Below, one piece after another: positions 35,725-44,394 of a stretch of 64,000 nt of DNA. Within the stretch, counting starts at the first letter, position 1. Each line of letters starts with the position of its first letter. Source of the stretch: Pandoraea pnomenusa (GTDB lineage Bacteria; Pseudomonadota; Gammaproteobacteria; Burkholderiales; Burkholderiaceae); NCBI RefSeq assembly GCF_000767615.3, contig NZ_CP009553.3, positions 1,612,001-1,676,000 on the forward strand, given 5' to 3'. A program made the position numbers and the translations under genes. Under the pieces are notes generated by a model. The model made no database searches, had not been told where the DNA came from, and worked only from the letters and a program-made list of their open reading frames with translations.

Positions 35725-37092
35725 ATGGCAGTCATGGAACAAAACGCGGCAAAGCCGCAAGGGGGCGCCTTCAGCGATGGCGTGCGCCTGTACGTATGGG
35801 CTATCGTGATCCTCGTGATCGCGGAGCTGATCGGGGCGATCAGCATCAGCGCCGGTCACGGCAAGATCGTGTTGTTGCCGATGGTCTGGGCGTTGTTGCT
35901 CGGCGCGGCGCTGGGTCTGGCACAGGCGCGGTTGCCGCGCTTCGCGCAGATCGACCTGCCGTTGCAGCACAAGGCGGCCGCCATTTTGCAACCGGCACTG
36001 CTGCTGTTCGTGGCGAAGCTCGGCCTGCTCGTGGGCGGTTCGCTGCCCAAGCTCGTGGCTGCCGGCTGGGCGCTGGTGTTCCAGGAGTTCGGCCACTTCG
36101 TGGGCACGATCATTCTGGGCCTGCCGGTCGCGCTCATGCTCGGTATCAAGCGCGAAGCGATCGGTGCGACCTTCTCGGTCGGCCGCGAGCCGAGCCTGGC
36201 CATCATCGGTGAAAAGTACGGCTTCGATTCGCCCGAAGGCCGCGGCGTGCTGGCCGAGTACCTGACCGGCACGGTTTTCGGCGCCGTGTTCATTTCGCTG
36301 TTCGCCGGCTTCGTCGCCAGCCTGAACCTGTTCCATCCGCACTCGCTTGCCATGGGCGCCGGCGTGGGCTCGGGCTCGATGATGGCGGCCGCAGCCGGCG
36401 CCATCGCCGCGCAACAAACGCCGGAAGTCGCGAAGGAAGTCGCCACGTTCGCGGCGGCGTCGAACCTGATCACGACGACCATTGGCACGTACTTCACGTT
36501 GTTCATCTCGCTGCCGCTCGCCGTGTGGGGCTACCGCGTGATGGAGCCGGTGCTCGGCCGTATCAGCAAGCGCGGTCGCGCCAACGCGGAAGCCGCTGCC
36601 GTGGCCGACGCCGAAGCCGCCAAGGAACTCAAGCAGGCCAGCACTGCGCACACCGTCGAAATGAATTTCGGTGCGCGTCTGTTCGCGTGGGTGTTCTCGG
36701 GCGCACTGGCGCTCGTGGGCAACAGCATGGCCTTCAAGACGCCGTTCCTCGACGGCGTGCCGGGCATGTTGATCATCATCTGCGCCGTGATCGTCGGCGA
36801 AGCGTTGTATTTCGTCACGCGCCGCAAGGTGCCGGCCGTATGCTGGGTGTCGCTGATCGCGATGTTCCTGACCTCGCCCGCGTTCCCCTTCGCGCCAGTG
36901 GTCGAACAGTTCACGGGCAAGATCAACTTCCTGGCCCTCGTCACGCCGATGCTGACCTACGCCGGTCTGTCGGTTGCCAAGGACGTTCCCGCGTTCCGTC
37001 GCCTCGGCTGGCGTATCGTGGTCGTGTCGTTCCTGGCCAACGCCGGGACGTTCCTCGGCGCGGCGATCATCGCTGAGTTCTTCCACGTGTAA
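35725..37092 (+). CDS. DUF3100 family membrane protein
   Basis: This 455-aa inner-membrane protein has roughly a dozen hydrophobic segments in two halves. Its pattern (AIVILVIAELIGAISI, LPMVWALLLGAALG, TFSVGREPSLAIIGEKYG, SGSMMAAAAGAIAA) matches DUF3100 transporters, which often occur with peptidases or amidases and may move small acids or peptides; the substrate is unknown. The ATG at 35725 was chosen over an upstream GTG because GGAG is 6 nt before it. A strong terminator follows. Confidence 0.85.
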   Translation: MAVMEQNAAKPQGGAFSDGVRLYVWAIVILVIAELIGAISISAGHGKIVLLPMVWALLLGAALGLAQARLPRFAQIDLPLQHKAAAILQPALLLFVAKLGLLVGGSLPKLVAAGWALVFQEFGHFVGTIILGLPVALMLGIKREAIGATFSVGREPSLAIIGEKYGFDSPEGRGVLAEYLTGTVFGAVFISLFAGFVASLNLFHPHSLAMGAGVGSGSMMAAAAGAIAAQQTPEVAKEVATFAAASNLITTTIGTYFTLFISLPLAVWGYRVMEPVLGRISKRGRANAEAAAVADAEAAKELKQASTAHTVEMNFGARLFAWVFSGALALVGNSMAFKTPFLDGVPGMLIIICAVIVGEALYFVTRRKVPAVCWVSLIAMFLTSPAFPFAPVVEQFTGKINFLALVTPMLTYAGLSVAKDVPAFRRLGWRIVVVSFLANAGTFLGAAIIAEFFHV

Positions 37093-37178
37093 TGGGTGGG
37101 GGCGGTACGCGGCAGCAACAGGCCGCGCCGCCATCGAGGGGCAGTGACTCGTTGTCGCGGCCCCGGGGCTGCAAGTAC

Positions 37179-37206
37179 AAAACGCCACGGCTTGCCGTGG
37201 CGTTTT
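37179..37206. terminator. Terminator of the DUF3100 gene
   Basis: AAAACGCCACGG-cttg-CCGTGGCGTTTT is a perfect 12-bp stem with A/T ends; it also lies downstream of the minus-strand EF-hand gene. Confidence 0.93.
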
Positions 37207-37267
37207 GCTTTTCGCCAACCCCTTCGCTCCCTTTCGCTTGCAGGGGCTTGCGAGCCCGGGCGCGCGC

Positions 37268-37855
37268 TCAGGGTTTGGTCGTCGCTGCGTCGGCCTGCTC
37301 CCGTTCGTGGTAGTAACGGCGGAAGAACGCACGAATCTCCGCCGGGGAGAGTTTGCCGTCGTGATTCACGTCGATCTGGTCGAAATGCTGGTAGAGGAAG
37401 GGCTCGGCGGCCGCCGTTTCGTCGCGGCTCAGATAGCCGTCGCCGTCCTTGTCGGCCGCCCTGAAGTAGCGCTCGAAGGTTGCGCGGCGTGCCTGCAACT
37501 GATTGCGCTGGTAGGCGGCCCATTCATTGCGATCGATCTTGCCGTCGTGGTTCGCGTCGATCACGTCGAACGAGCGCTGCAAATAGAGCCCCAATGCGGC
37601 GTTCTGATCGGCCGCGTCGCCATAGTCAGGGCCTTGTGCCCCTGGTGCCGCAGCCGGCGGGGGCGGTGGCACCGGGGTGGTCGGTACCACGCCGTTGATC
37701 GGGGCGCGCGCCTGCTGTGCATAGCCCGGCACGGCGGCGAGCGTGAGTGCCGCCGCGCCGACACACAGGGCGGCTGCCGCGAGCGTGCGGCGACCGAGCC
37801 GACGCGCGGACAGCGTTCGAAGCGATCGTTGGCGGAGTGTCACTTGGGATGTCAT
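37268..37855 (-). CDS. Exported EF-hand protein
   Basis: This 195-aa protein begins with an Arg-rich N-terminus and a hydrophobic signal segment (about 22-45, AVPGYAQQA cleavage). A Pro-rich linker (58-71) precedes three EF-hand loops at about 100-111 (DANHDGKIDRNE), 135-146 (DKDGDGYLSRDE) and 162-173 (DVNHDGKLSPAE), all with the acidic calcium ligands. It is probably a periplasmic calcium-binding or sensing protein. A GGAG ribosome-binding site supports the chosen ATG. Confidence 0.9.
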   Translation of the reverse strand: MTSQVTLRQRSLRTLSARRLGRRTLAAAALCVGAAALTLAAVPGYAQQARAPINGVVPTTPVPPPPPAAAPGAQGPDYGDAADQNAALGLYLQRSFDVIDANHDGKIDRNEWAAYQRNQLQARRATFERYFRAADKDGDGYLSRDETAAAEPFLYQHFDQIDVNHDGKLSPAEIRAFFRRYYHEREQADAATTKP

Positions 37856-37944
37856 GTCGCACTTCTCCTTATGGCTTGAGCAATGACGGCGGCGCGTGGC
37901 TCGCCCGGCGAGCACGCTGCCGCCCGGGAACGGCCCGTCAGCCG

Positions 37945-38211
37945 TCAGTAGCGGCGACGATCGTTCGTGATGACGTTACCGATCACACCGCCCACGACGG
38001 CGCCGCCCACGGTGGTGCCGAGGTCGCCGCCGGAGATAAGCGCACCACCCAGCGCGCCGACGCCGGCGCCAACCGCGGTGTTACGCGACTCGCGCGGCGT
38101 CATGCCGCCGCAGCCGGCCAGCGTGCCGACGAGCGCGGCGCCCACGAGCACCGGGGCCGCCTTACGGGAAAAATGCGAGAGGTGCGAGATCCATCGTTGT
38201 GTGGTTTTCAT
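37945..38211 (-). CDS. Glycine-zipper lipoprotein
   Basis: This 88-aa protein has a basic N-terminus, a hydrophobic signal and a lipobox L-A-G-C at about residue 31-34, so it is probably an outer-membrane lipoprotein. The rest is a glycine-zipper helix pair (GAGVGALGGALISGG, VGGAVVGGVIGN), as in OsmB/SlyB/YMGG-type proteins that stabilise the envelope. It is one of three small minus-strand envelope genes in a row; its stop is near the EF-hand gene start. Confidence 0.88.
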   Translation of the reverse strand: MKTTQRWISHLSHFSRKAAPVLVGAALVGTLAGCGGMTPRESRNTAVGAGVGALGGALISGGDLGTTVGGAVVGGVIGNVITNDRRRY

Positions 38212-38356
38212 GACGCATGGCTCCTTCAAAGGGGCGAGGCCCCCGGGTATTCGCAGGTCGTCGTGTCCGGGCGGCCTGCCGTTTGATGAAAGCGGTGCTC
38301 GACGATCCCGCCGGGGACGGCGCATCGATGTCGTTCGACGCACATCGACGGACCCG

Positions 38357-38770
38357 TCAGTGCGCGGTGGCCGACCCCGGCTCCGGTGCGCCCGCGCCGC
38401 CTGCCGGATTCGATTCCTGGTAGGCCGGGGGCGGGGGCGGTGGCGGATACGGACGGCCCTGGGCATCGGACGCGTACGGCCTGCCCGAAGCATCCGTCGG
38501 CGGGTAGGGGCGCCCGTAGGCGTCGGTGCCCGGGGCAACCGGCGGAGGCGGTGCGGCATACGGGCTGCACGCCGAGCCCGGCGCATACGGCGGCGGTCCG
38601 CAATTGGGCTGGTACGCCGGATTCGTCGGTTCGTTACCTCGATAGGGCAGGCGTGGCTGGGGCGGCGCCTGGTATGCGCAGCCCGCCGTCGCCAGCATCA
38701 GGGCCGCCAGTCCTATGGCCGCCACCGTCCTGGCGGTGAATGGGGCGCGGTTCTCAGCATTCGTTCGCAT
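38357..38770 (-). CDS. Proline-rich lipoprotein
   Basis: This 137-aa protein has a signal with lipobox ATAGC (about residues 26-30) and then a Pro/Tyr/Ala/Gly-rich body. It contains three related DA-x-GRPY units, then a run of prolines. It lacks a recognisable enzyme domain and is likely an envelope or surface lipoprotein. Two consecutive ATGs are present; the second is better placed behind AGGAGG. Confidence 0.8.
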   Translation of the reverse strand: MRTNAENRAPFTARTVAAIGLAALMLATAGCAYQAPPQPRLPYRGNEPTNPAYQPNCGPPPYAPGSACSPYAAPPPPVAPGTDAYGRPYPPTDASGRPYASDAQGRPYPPPPPPPAYQESNPAGGAGAPEPGSATAH

Positions 38771-39555
38771 CATGACCTCCTTGCGAGAGCGGTGTTCGTC
38801 CCACTCGTCGTCATCATGGATTCGAAAAAGCAAGGGCGATTCGGCTGGGCCGTCGACGCAGCCATCGAGCACCGCGCCGCCAACGTCATCCGACCAGCAT
38901 CGCTTGCCGACCCATGTTGGACGCAAGTTGCGAAATTTGGATCGCCGGATCTTGTAAGCGTTTGTAATCGCCCTGGGACGCGCCGCAGGGCGGGCGTTTC
39001 CGGCCGGTGCGCGCGATAGGGCAGACGCAACGCCGAACGCTCACATGCAAGGTATGCGATGTAGTCCGAATTAATGTAGGAATGCACCGACATCGCGCTG
39101 TCGGCAAACGGCGGAGGTGTGATGTAGGTAGCGACGCGCGACAGCGCGACATTCGATGCGAGGGGAATCGTCAATTCCGTATTCGTTGAAATATACGAAC
39201 GCATGTGCGAAGCCGGCCCGCAGCGCGCTCATGTCCGCGGCGAGAAACATGACATCGAAACAGTTCAATTTTGAAGTATCTCGGGGCGGCGGTTTCACGG
39301 TCCGGACGCCTCGTCGGTCGTCCGGCGCTCATGCGCACATTGCGCGGCAAGACGGCGTAATACGCGATGTCTGTCATCGCAATTCACGTCGAATGCGTTT
39401 AAACACCGGGAAAGTCCGGGGGAGTGTTTGCGCTTAGTTTTCGCCGCAAGGGGCTTTTGCGCTGGCATACTGTGCGCGCTGACGTTCGGTATGCGCTTCA
39501 GTGGACGTTGAGAAATTTCGATCAAGGTGCCCGGCCTATCCGTGCAGGCTCACAC
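38771..39555. other. Gene-poor, AT-richer interval
   Basis: These 785 bp are clearly richer in A/T than the surroundings between 38930 and 39520. Short open frames on the minus strand (for example 39071-39298, and the N-terminal part of one ending at 39204) have no ribosome-binding site or family. The stretch probably holds the promoters for the proline-rich lipoprotein and the TetR gene, perhaps with a decayed gene. Confidence 0.5.
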
Positions 39556-40197
39556 ATGCCACAAGTCAAGAAAGAAGACATTCGTCAGGCCATTCTGGAG
39601 GCGTCGCAGGCCCTATTTCTGGAAAAGGGGTATGTCGACACCACGATGGTGCAGATTGCCAAGCGCGCAGGTATTTCGCACGCGAACATCTACAGCTACT
39701 TCACGGCGAAGCTGCAAGTCTTCTTCTGTGTTTACGAAAAATGGTTCAAGGCGCGCGTCATCGCGATAGAGGCGGACGTTCTGGCCGCACACGGGGCCCA
39801 TGCCCGCATGCGCACGCTGCTGGCCGGCACGCTGGTGCAATTGCCGCGGCTCGATAACGGCTTCTCGCACAATCTGGTCCAGGCGTTGGCCACTGTCAGC
39901 CCCGGCGACCCGTACGATCCGGCGTTGTTGCAGTGGTTTCGCGAACGCCTGTCGGGCATGTTGGCCGCGTGCGCCCCGAGCCTGGCTCGTGACAGTGTGC
40001 GACGCGCGCGTCTGGTCGACATCCTGGTGCTGACGTTCGACGGGTGCCTCGTCAATCATCATGTCAACCCGGCTTCGCTGCCCGACATCGCCATGCTCGA
40101 GGAGTTCGTGACGGCGTTCCTGTCGTCGGAGCCGGTCGAGCCCGCTCCCGCGCCGCACTCGCCGCTCACGCCGACAGGCTCCGCGGCGGCGGCCTGA
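39556..40197 (+). CDS. TetR-family transcriptional regulator
   Basis: This 213-aa repressor has the TetR HTH at residues 8-55 (ASQALFLEKGYVDTTMVQIAKRAGISHANIYSYF) and a C-terminal helical ligand domain with no recognisable effector signature. The ATG at MPQVKK was chosen because it begins the HTH domain at the usual distance; an upstream extension is Arg/Cys-rich. A LysR gene follows after 10 nt on the same strand, but no target gene is obvious nearby. Confidence 0.9.
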   Translation: MPQVKKEDIRQAILEASQALFLEKGYVDTTMVQIAKRAGISHANIYSYFTAKLQVFFCVYEKWFKARVIAIEADVLAAHGAHARMRTLLAGTLVQLPRLDNGFSHNLVQALATVSPGDPYDPALLQWFRERLSGMLAACAPSLARDSVRRARLVDILVLTFDGCLVNHHVNPASLPDIAMLEEFVTAFLSSEPVEPAPAPHSPLTPTGSAAAA

Positions 40198-40207
40198 CAG
40201 GACGCCA

Positions 40208-41164
40208 ATGCGATCACTTCCCTGGACCGCCCTCAACCTCGGACGCAAGCTCAAGTTCCATCAACTCCAGGTCTTCGACCGCGTGCTCGAGACGGGCTCG
40301 CTCGTGCGCGCGGCCAATGAAACGGGACTCACGCAGCCGGCCGTGAGCAAGATCGTGCACGAACTCGAGGCCTGCTTCGAGGGCCCGTTGTTCGTGCGCA
40401 GCAATCGCGGCATGCAGCCCACCGAACTGGGTGAGTTGCTCGGCCATCGCGTGAAATCGCTGATGGCCGAACTGCGTTACCTGACCGACGAGGTCAATGC
40501 GTTCAGCGCCGGCACCAGCGGTCACGTGATCGTGGGCACGCTGATCTCCGCGTCGGCCGATTTGCTGCCTCGCACCATTGCCATGCTCAAGGGACGCGCG
40601 CCGGGCGTGCTGGTCACGGTTCGCGAGGCCACCACCGCGCAACTGTTCCCGGCACTCGCGAGCGGCGACCTCGATATCGTCGTGGGCCGCTTGCCCGAGC
40701 GTGCGCTACCGGTGGCCAACGCGTTCGCGCTCACGCACGAAGTGCTCTTCAATGAATCGCTCTGTGTGGTCGGTGGCAAGCGCCATTGGGCCCATGCGCC
40801 CGAGCGAGTGCCGCTCGCGCAGTTGCGCGAAGGCGCGTGGGTCCTGCCGGTGCCCGAGTCGCCGTCGCGGCTGGCCGCCGAGCGCCTCTTCCATGACGCC
40901 GGACTGGCGTTGCCCGAGGACGTCGTTGAATCCCTCTCGATGCTTACCAACATCGGCCTGATGCTGGAGAGCCCGCGTGTCGTGCTCATGCCGCGCGCGG
41001 CCGCCAAGCCGTTCGTCGAATCGGGGCTGCTGCGGGTGTTGGCCGATACCGTGCCGGGCAGCTTCGGCGACGTGGGATATTCGCTGCGCACCGACAGGCC
41101 GCCAAGCCCCGCTTGCGAGCGCTTCGTCGCCTGCCTTCGTGAGGTGTGCGGCCTGACTCCGTAA
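40208..41164 (+). CDS. LysR-family transcriptional regulator
   Basis: This 318-aa regulator has the LysR HTH (residues 18-76; NETGLTQPAVSKIVHELEACF) and effector domain. The HTH region and the GRKLKFHQLQVFDRV start resemble the PcaQ/GalR-like aromatic acid-metabolism group (GbpR-type). It directly follows the TetR gene, so the two may be co-transcribed. The next gene downstream is convergent, so its target is not indicated. Confidence 0.91.
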   Translation: MRSLPWTALNLGRKLKFHQLQVFDRVLETGSLVRAANETGLTQPAVSKIVHELEACFEGPLFVRSNRGMQPTELGELLGHRVKSLMAELRYLTDEVNAFSAGTSGHVIVGTLISASADLLPRTIAMLKGRAPGVLVTVREATTAQLFPALASGDLDIVVGRLPERALPVANAFALTHEVLFNESLCVVGGKRHWAHAPERVPLAQLREGAWVLPVPESPSRLAAERLFHDAGLALPEDVVESLSMLTNIGLMLESPRVVLMPRAAAKPFVESGLLRVLADTVPGSFGDVGYSLRTDRPPSPACERFVACLREVCGLTP

Positions 41165-41207
41165 TACCGCGCGTGCCCGTGAACGTGTGTCGATCGTCCG
41201 AACGCCA

Positions 41208-41265
41208 CAGGGCGGTATGCCGTCACGTCGCGATGTCTTGACGTCGTCGATGGCATACCGCCCTG
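41208..41265. repeat. 14-bp perfect inverted repeat downstream of the LysR gene
   Basis: CAGGGCGGTATGCC at 41208-41221 pairs exactly with 41252-41265. The loop of 30 nt contains a shorter GACGTC-like inversion. There is no T-run; it may be a terminator-like or regulatory hairpin. Confidence 0.6.
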
Positions 41266-41331
41266 GAGGCACTGCGCGTGGGGTGAGGGGCGAAGGCGCT
41301 CGCGGCGTGACAACGCCGCATCAGATGCGCG

Positions 41332-41691
41332 TCAGAGTCGCGCGAGGGACGAAACCAGGCCCGGATTCTGTTGCACGAGTCGAATCAGGCACGCCGCCTG
41401 GGCGTTGGGGCGTGCGCGACCCTGCTCCCAGTTCTCCAGCGTACGCGGATTCGTGCGCAGGTAGTGCGCGAACACGTTGCGCGACATGCCCAGATGCTTG
41501 CGTAGCGCGAGGAGTTCGTCGGGGAATACTTCCAGTTTCGGTAGCGGCGTGCGAGGCAGCTCCTTGATGTTGAGCGGAAGATCCGCTGGAAGGCCGTTCT
41601 TGACGTGTGCCGGCTCAGTGGGCGGTGGCGCACCGGTGTCTTGCGTGAGCAGCCAGCGGAAGGGATTCGAAGGCGTATTTGAGTAAGCCAT
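41332..41691 (-). CDS. XRE-type HTH protein, antitoxin-like
   Basis: This 119-aa protein has a disordered, Pro-rich N-terminus and a C-terminal HTH (about 55-105, LGMSRNVFAHYLRTNPRTLENWEQGRARPN) like those of HigA2/MqsA-type antitoxins. No toxin-sized frame lies next to it, so it is either an orphan or a single-domain regulator. It lies 237 nt upstream (in genome order) of livF and on the same strand. Confidence 0.75.
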   Translation of the reverse strand: MAYSNTPSNPFRWLLTQDTGAPPPTEPAHVKNGLPADLPLNIKELPRTPLPKLEVFPDELLALRKHLGMSRNVFAHYLRTNPRTLENWEQGRARPNAQAACLIRLVQQNPGLVSSLARL

Positions 41692-41928
41692 AGTCCTGCC
41701 CGGGAGTCTGAATGTTGGAAATCGGAACGCTTGCTAAGGCAATCAAGCGGAGCCGATTGCACCACACACTGCTGCTGGGTGCTTTCACAAAACACTCCCG
41801 ATTTTCGCGTCTGACACCTATCGAATACTACGCACTTCGTACAGGCGGGGTGCCGCGGAGTGTACGCAAAAAAGTGAGGCGCGCACGGCGGCGCGCGCTC
41901 ACGCGCACTGTCACGCATCCACACGCAT

Positions 41929-42639
41929 TCACACGCCGAGGTAGGTCTGCAGCTCGGGCAGCGCCTGACGCAGGCTCGCCGAGTTGCCCTGCCAGGCCAC
42001 ACGGCCCTTGTCGACGATGTAGTGCCGGTCGCCGAGCTCAAGCATCGGCGCGAGGTTCTTGTCGATACACAGGATCGACAGTCCGCTGCCTTTGAGTTGC
42101 TTGAGGCATTGCCAGATTTCACCCCGAATGAGCGGCGCGAGGCCTTCCGTGGCTTCGTCGAGAATGAGCAATTTCGGATTCGTCATCAATGCGCGGCCGA
42201 TCGCGAGCATTTGCTGCTCGCCGCCGGACAGATTGCTGCCGAGGTTCTTCTCGCGTTCGCGAAGCCGCGGGAAGAGGCCGTAGATGCGCTCCAGCGTCCA
42301 GGGCGAGCTGGCGCCGTGGCGATTGCCTGCGGTCGCGACGAGGTTCTCGCGAACGGTGAGCGTGGGGAATATCTGGCGGCCTTCGGGGACCAGCCCCATC
42401 CCGGCCCGTGCAATGCGATGCGACGGGCTCGCATGCACGGGCTGGCCGTCGAACACGATCTCGCCGCGCGCCGGGCGCATAAGTCCCGTCATCGATTTGA
42501 CGGTGGTGGACTTGCCCATGCCATTGCGGCCGAGCAGCGTGACGAACGTTCCGCGCTCGATCTCCAGATGCATGCCGAACAGCGCCTGGCTCGCACCGTA
42601 ATACGACTCGACGCCGGACAAAGACAACAATGTGCTCAT
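41929..42639 (-). CDS. livF: Liv-type ABC transporter ATP-binding protein LivF
   Basis: This 236-aa ATPase has Walker A GRNGMGKST, signature LSGGEQQML and Walker B LLILDEATEGLAP, and matches LivF length. It overlaps livG by 4 nt (ATGA), so the two are translationally coupled. With livG, livM, livH and the substrate-binding protein it powers uptake by the 3-hydroxyanthranilate cluster. It is the last gene of the operon. Confidence 0.95.
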   Translation of the reverse strand: MSTLLSLSGVESYYGASQALFGMHLEIERGTFVTLLGRNGMGKSTTVKSMTGLMRPARGEIVFDGQPVHASPSHRIARAGMGLVPEGRQIFPTLTVRENLVATAGNRHGASSPWTLERIYGLFPRLREREKNLGSNLSGGEQQMLAIGRALMTNPKLLILDEATEGLAPLIRGEIWQCLKQLKGSGLSILCIDKNLAPMLELGDRHYIVDKGRVAWQGNSASLRQALPELQTYLGV

Positions 42640-43406
42640 GCGGTCGCTCCCAGCATTTCGTTGCGGGTGTCATCCCCGAGATAGGCCTCGCGCACGCCGG
42701 CGTCGTTGCGAATGGCGTCAGCGGTCCCGCAGGCGATGGCGCGTCCGTAGACGAGCACGGTGATGCGGTCGGCGAGCGCGAATACGGCGTCCATGTCGTG
42801 CTCCACGAGCACGATCGCGTAATCGCCCTTGAGTTCGGCGAGCAGATGCGTCATCTGTTCCGATTCGGCTTGCGACATCCCGGCCATCGGCTCGTCGAGC
42901 AGCAGCAGCTTCGGGTGGCTGGCGAGGGCCATGGCCAGTTCCAGTTGACGATGCTCGCCGTGGGCCAGGGCGCTGGCCGGCACGTGCATGCGCGTCGCGA
43001 GCCCGGCGCGCGCCAGGATCTCGCGTGCGGGCTCGACGAGCGACGCTTCGCCGATGGCCGGACGCCAGAAGCCGAAGCTGTGCCCCTGCATGGCCTGCAC
43101 GGCGACCATCACATTCTCCAGCGCGGTGAATTCCCGGAACACCGATGTGATCTGGTACGACCGCGCGAGCCCGGCGTGGGCGCGCTGCTCGATGGGCATG
43201 GCGGTGATGTCGCGCCCGTCGAAATGAATGTTGCCCTCGTCGGAGCGCAGCTCGCCCGCCAGTTGGCCGATGAGCGTGCTCTTGCCGGCGCCGTTCGGGC
43301 CGATGATGGCGTGCAGCTCGCCCGGCGCGACGTCGAGGCAGAAGTGATCGGTCGCGGTCAGTCCGCCATATCGTTTGACCAGTTGGTCCACGCGAAGCAG
43401 GCTCAT
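42636..43406 (-). CDS. livG: Liv-type ABC transporter ATP-binding protein LivG
   Basis: This 256-aa ATPase has Walker A GPNGAGKST, a signature region LAHGEHRQLELAMAL and Walker B LLLLDEPMAGM, as in LivG. It lies between livM and livF with 4-nt overlaps on both sides. Forms the ATPase pair with LivF. Confidence 0.95.
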   Translation of the reverse strand: MSLLRVDQLVKRYGGLTATDHFCLDVAPGELHAIIGPNGAGKSTLIGQLAGELRSDEGNIHFDGRDITAMPIEQRAHAGLARSYQITSVFREFTALENVMVAVQAMQGHSFGFWRPAIGEASLVEPAREILARAGLATRMHVPASALAHGEHRQLELAMALASHPKLLLLDEPMAGMSQAESEQMTHLLAELKGDYAIVLVEHDMDAVFALADRITVLVYGRAIACGTADAIRNDAGVREAYLGDDTRNEMLGATA

Positions 43407-44392
43407 GCTTTGCCCTCCACGGTGCCGGTGCGGCGCGAGAGTCGCACCTGAAGGTCGCCGAGCAGGCCGTACAGGCCGCGTCGCGAAACGAGCACGGCCA
43501 CCACGATCAGCGGCCCGAAGATGATCATCCAGTGTTCGGTCATGCCCTTGAGCCACTCCTCGATGAGCAGCATGGCCGCGCTGCCGAGCACCGGACCGAA
43601 GAACGATCCGAGGCCGCCGAGCACGACCATCACGATCAACTCGCCGGAGGCGGTCCATGCCATGTACGCGGGCGAGACGAAATGCGTGAGATTGGCGTAG
43701 AGCATGCCGGCCACGCCGCAGGCCATGGCGCTCAGGATGTAAGCCACGAGTTTGTAGCGCAGCGTCGGATAGCCGAGCGCACGCATGCGACGGTCGTTCT
43801 GGCGAGCGCCGCGAATGACCATGCCGAAGCGGGCCTCGACGAGGCGGCGACCGGCCCACACGCACAGGCACAGCACGGCGAACGCGACGTAATACAGCAC
43901 GGCCGGATCGTCGAGCGTCACGCTGCCGAAGCGGCTGCCGGCGGAGACGGGCAGGCCGTCGTCGCCGCCATACTGCTTCAGGCTCACGGCAAGGAAGTAG
44001 AACATCTGGGCAAACGCCAGCGTGATCATGATGAATGCGATGCCGGTGGTGCGCAGCGACAGCAGGCCGGTCACGGCACCCACGATCGCGCACAGCAGCA
44101 GCGTGAGGCCGAGATGCACGAAGCCGTTGTCCACGCCGTGATAGCTGAGGATCCCCACCACATAGGCGCCGAGGCCCAGATACAACGCATGGCCGAAGCT
44201 CACCATGCCGCCGTAGCCGAGGATCAGGTCGAGCGAGACCGCCGCGATGGCGAACACGACGATGCGCCCGAACAGGGTGAGATAGAACGGTTGCTGGGCG
44301 TATGTCGCGTAAAGCGGCACCAACGCCAGCGCGGCCAGCAGCAACAGGGGCACGGCAGTGCGAAGATTGAGTTTCATTTCCATCGTTTCCAT
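43403..44392 (-). CDS. livM: Liv-type ABC transporter permease LivM
   Basis: This 329-aa permease has about nine hydrophobic segments and the LivM motifs LILGYGGMVSFGHALYLGLGAY and TTGIAFIMITLAFAQM. Several in-frame ATGs occur near the start (44392, 44383, 44377); the first was used. It starts 2 nt after the livH stop and overlaps livG. Forms the inner-membrane channel with LivH. Confidence 0.94.
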   Translation of the reverse strand: METMEMKLNLRTAVPLLLLAALALVPLYATYAQQPFYLTLFGRIVVFAIAAVSLDLILGYGGMVSFGHALYLGLGAYVVGILSYHGVDNGFVHLGLTLLLCAIVGAVTGLLSLRTTGIAFIMITLAFAQMFYFLAVSLKQYGGDDGLPVSAGSRFGSVTLDDPAVLYYVAFAVLCLCVWAGRRLVEARFGMVIRGARQNDRRMRALGYPTLRYKLVAYILSAMACGVAGMLYANLTHFVSPAYMAWTASGELIVMVVLGGLGSFFGPVLGSAAMLLIEEWLKGMTEHWMIIFGPLIVVAVLVSRRGLYGLLGDLQVRLSRRTGTVEGKA

Positions 44393-44394
44393 CG

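Noticed and set aside
39071..39298. Small gene of 75 codons
   Set aside because: No ribosome-binding site and no family resemblance; retained only as a possible remnant.
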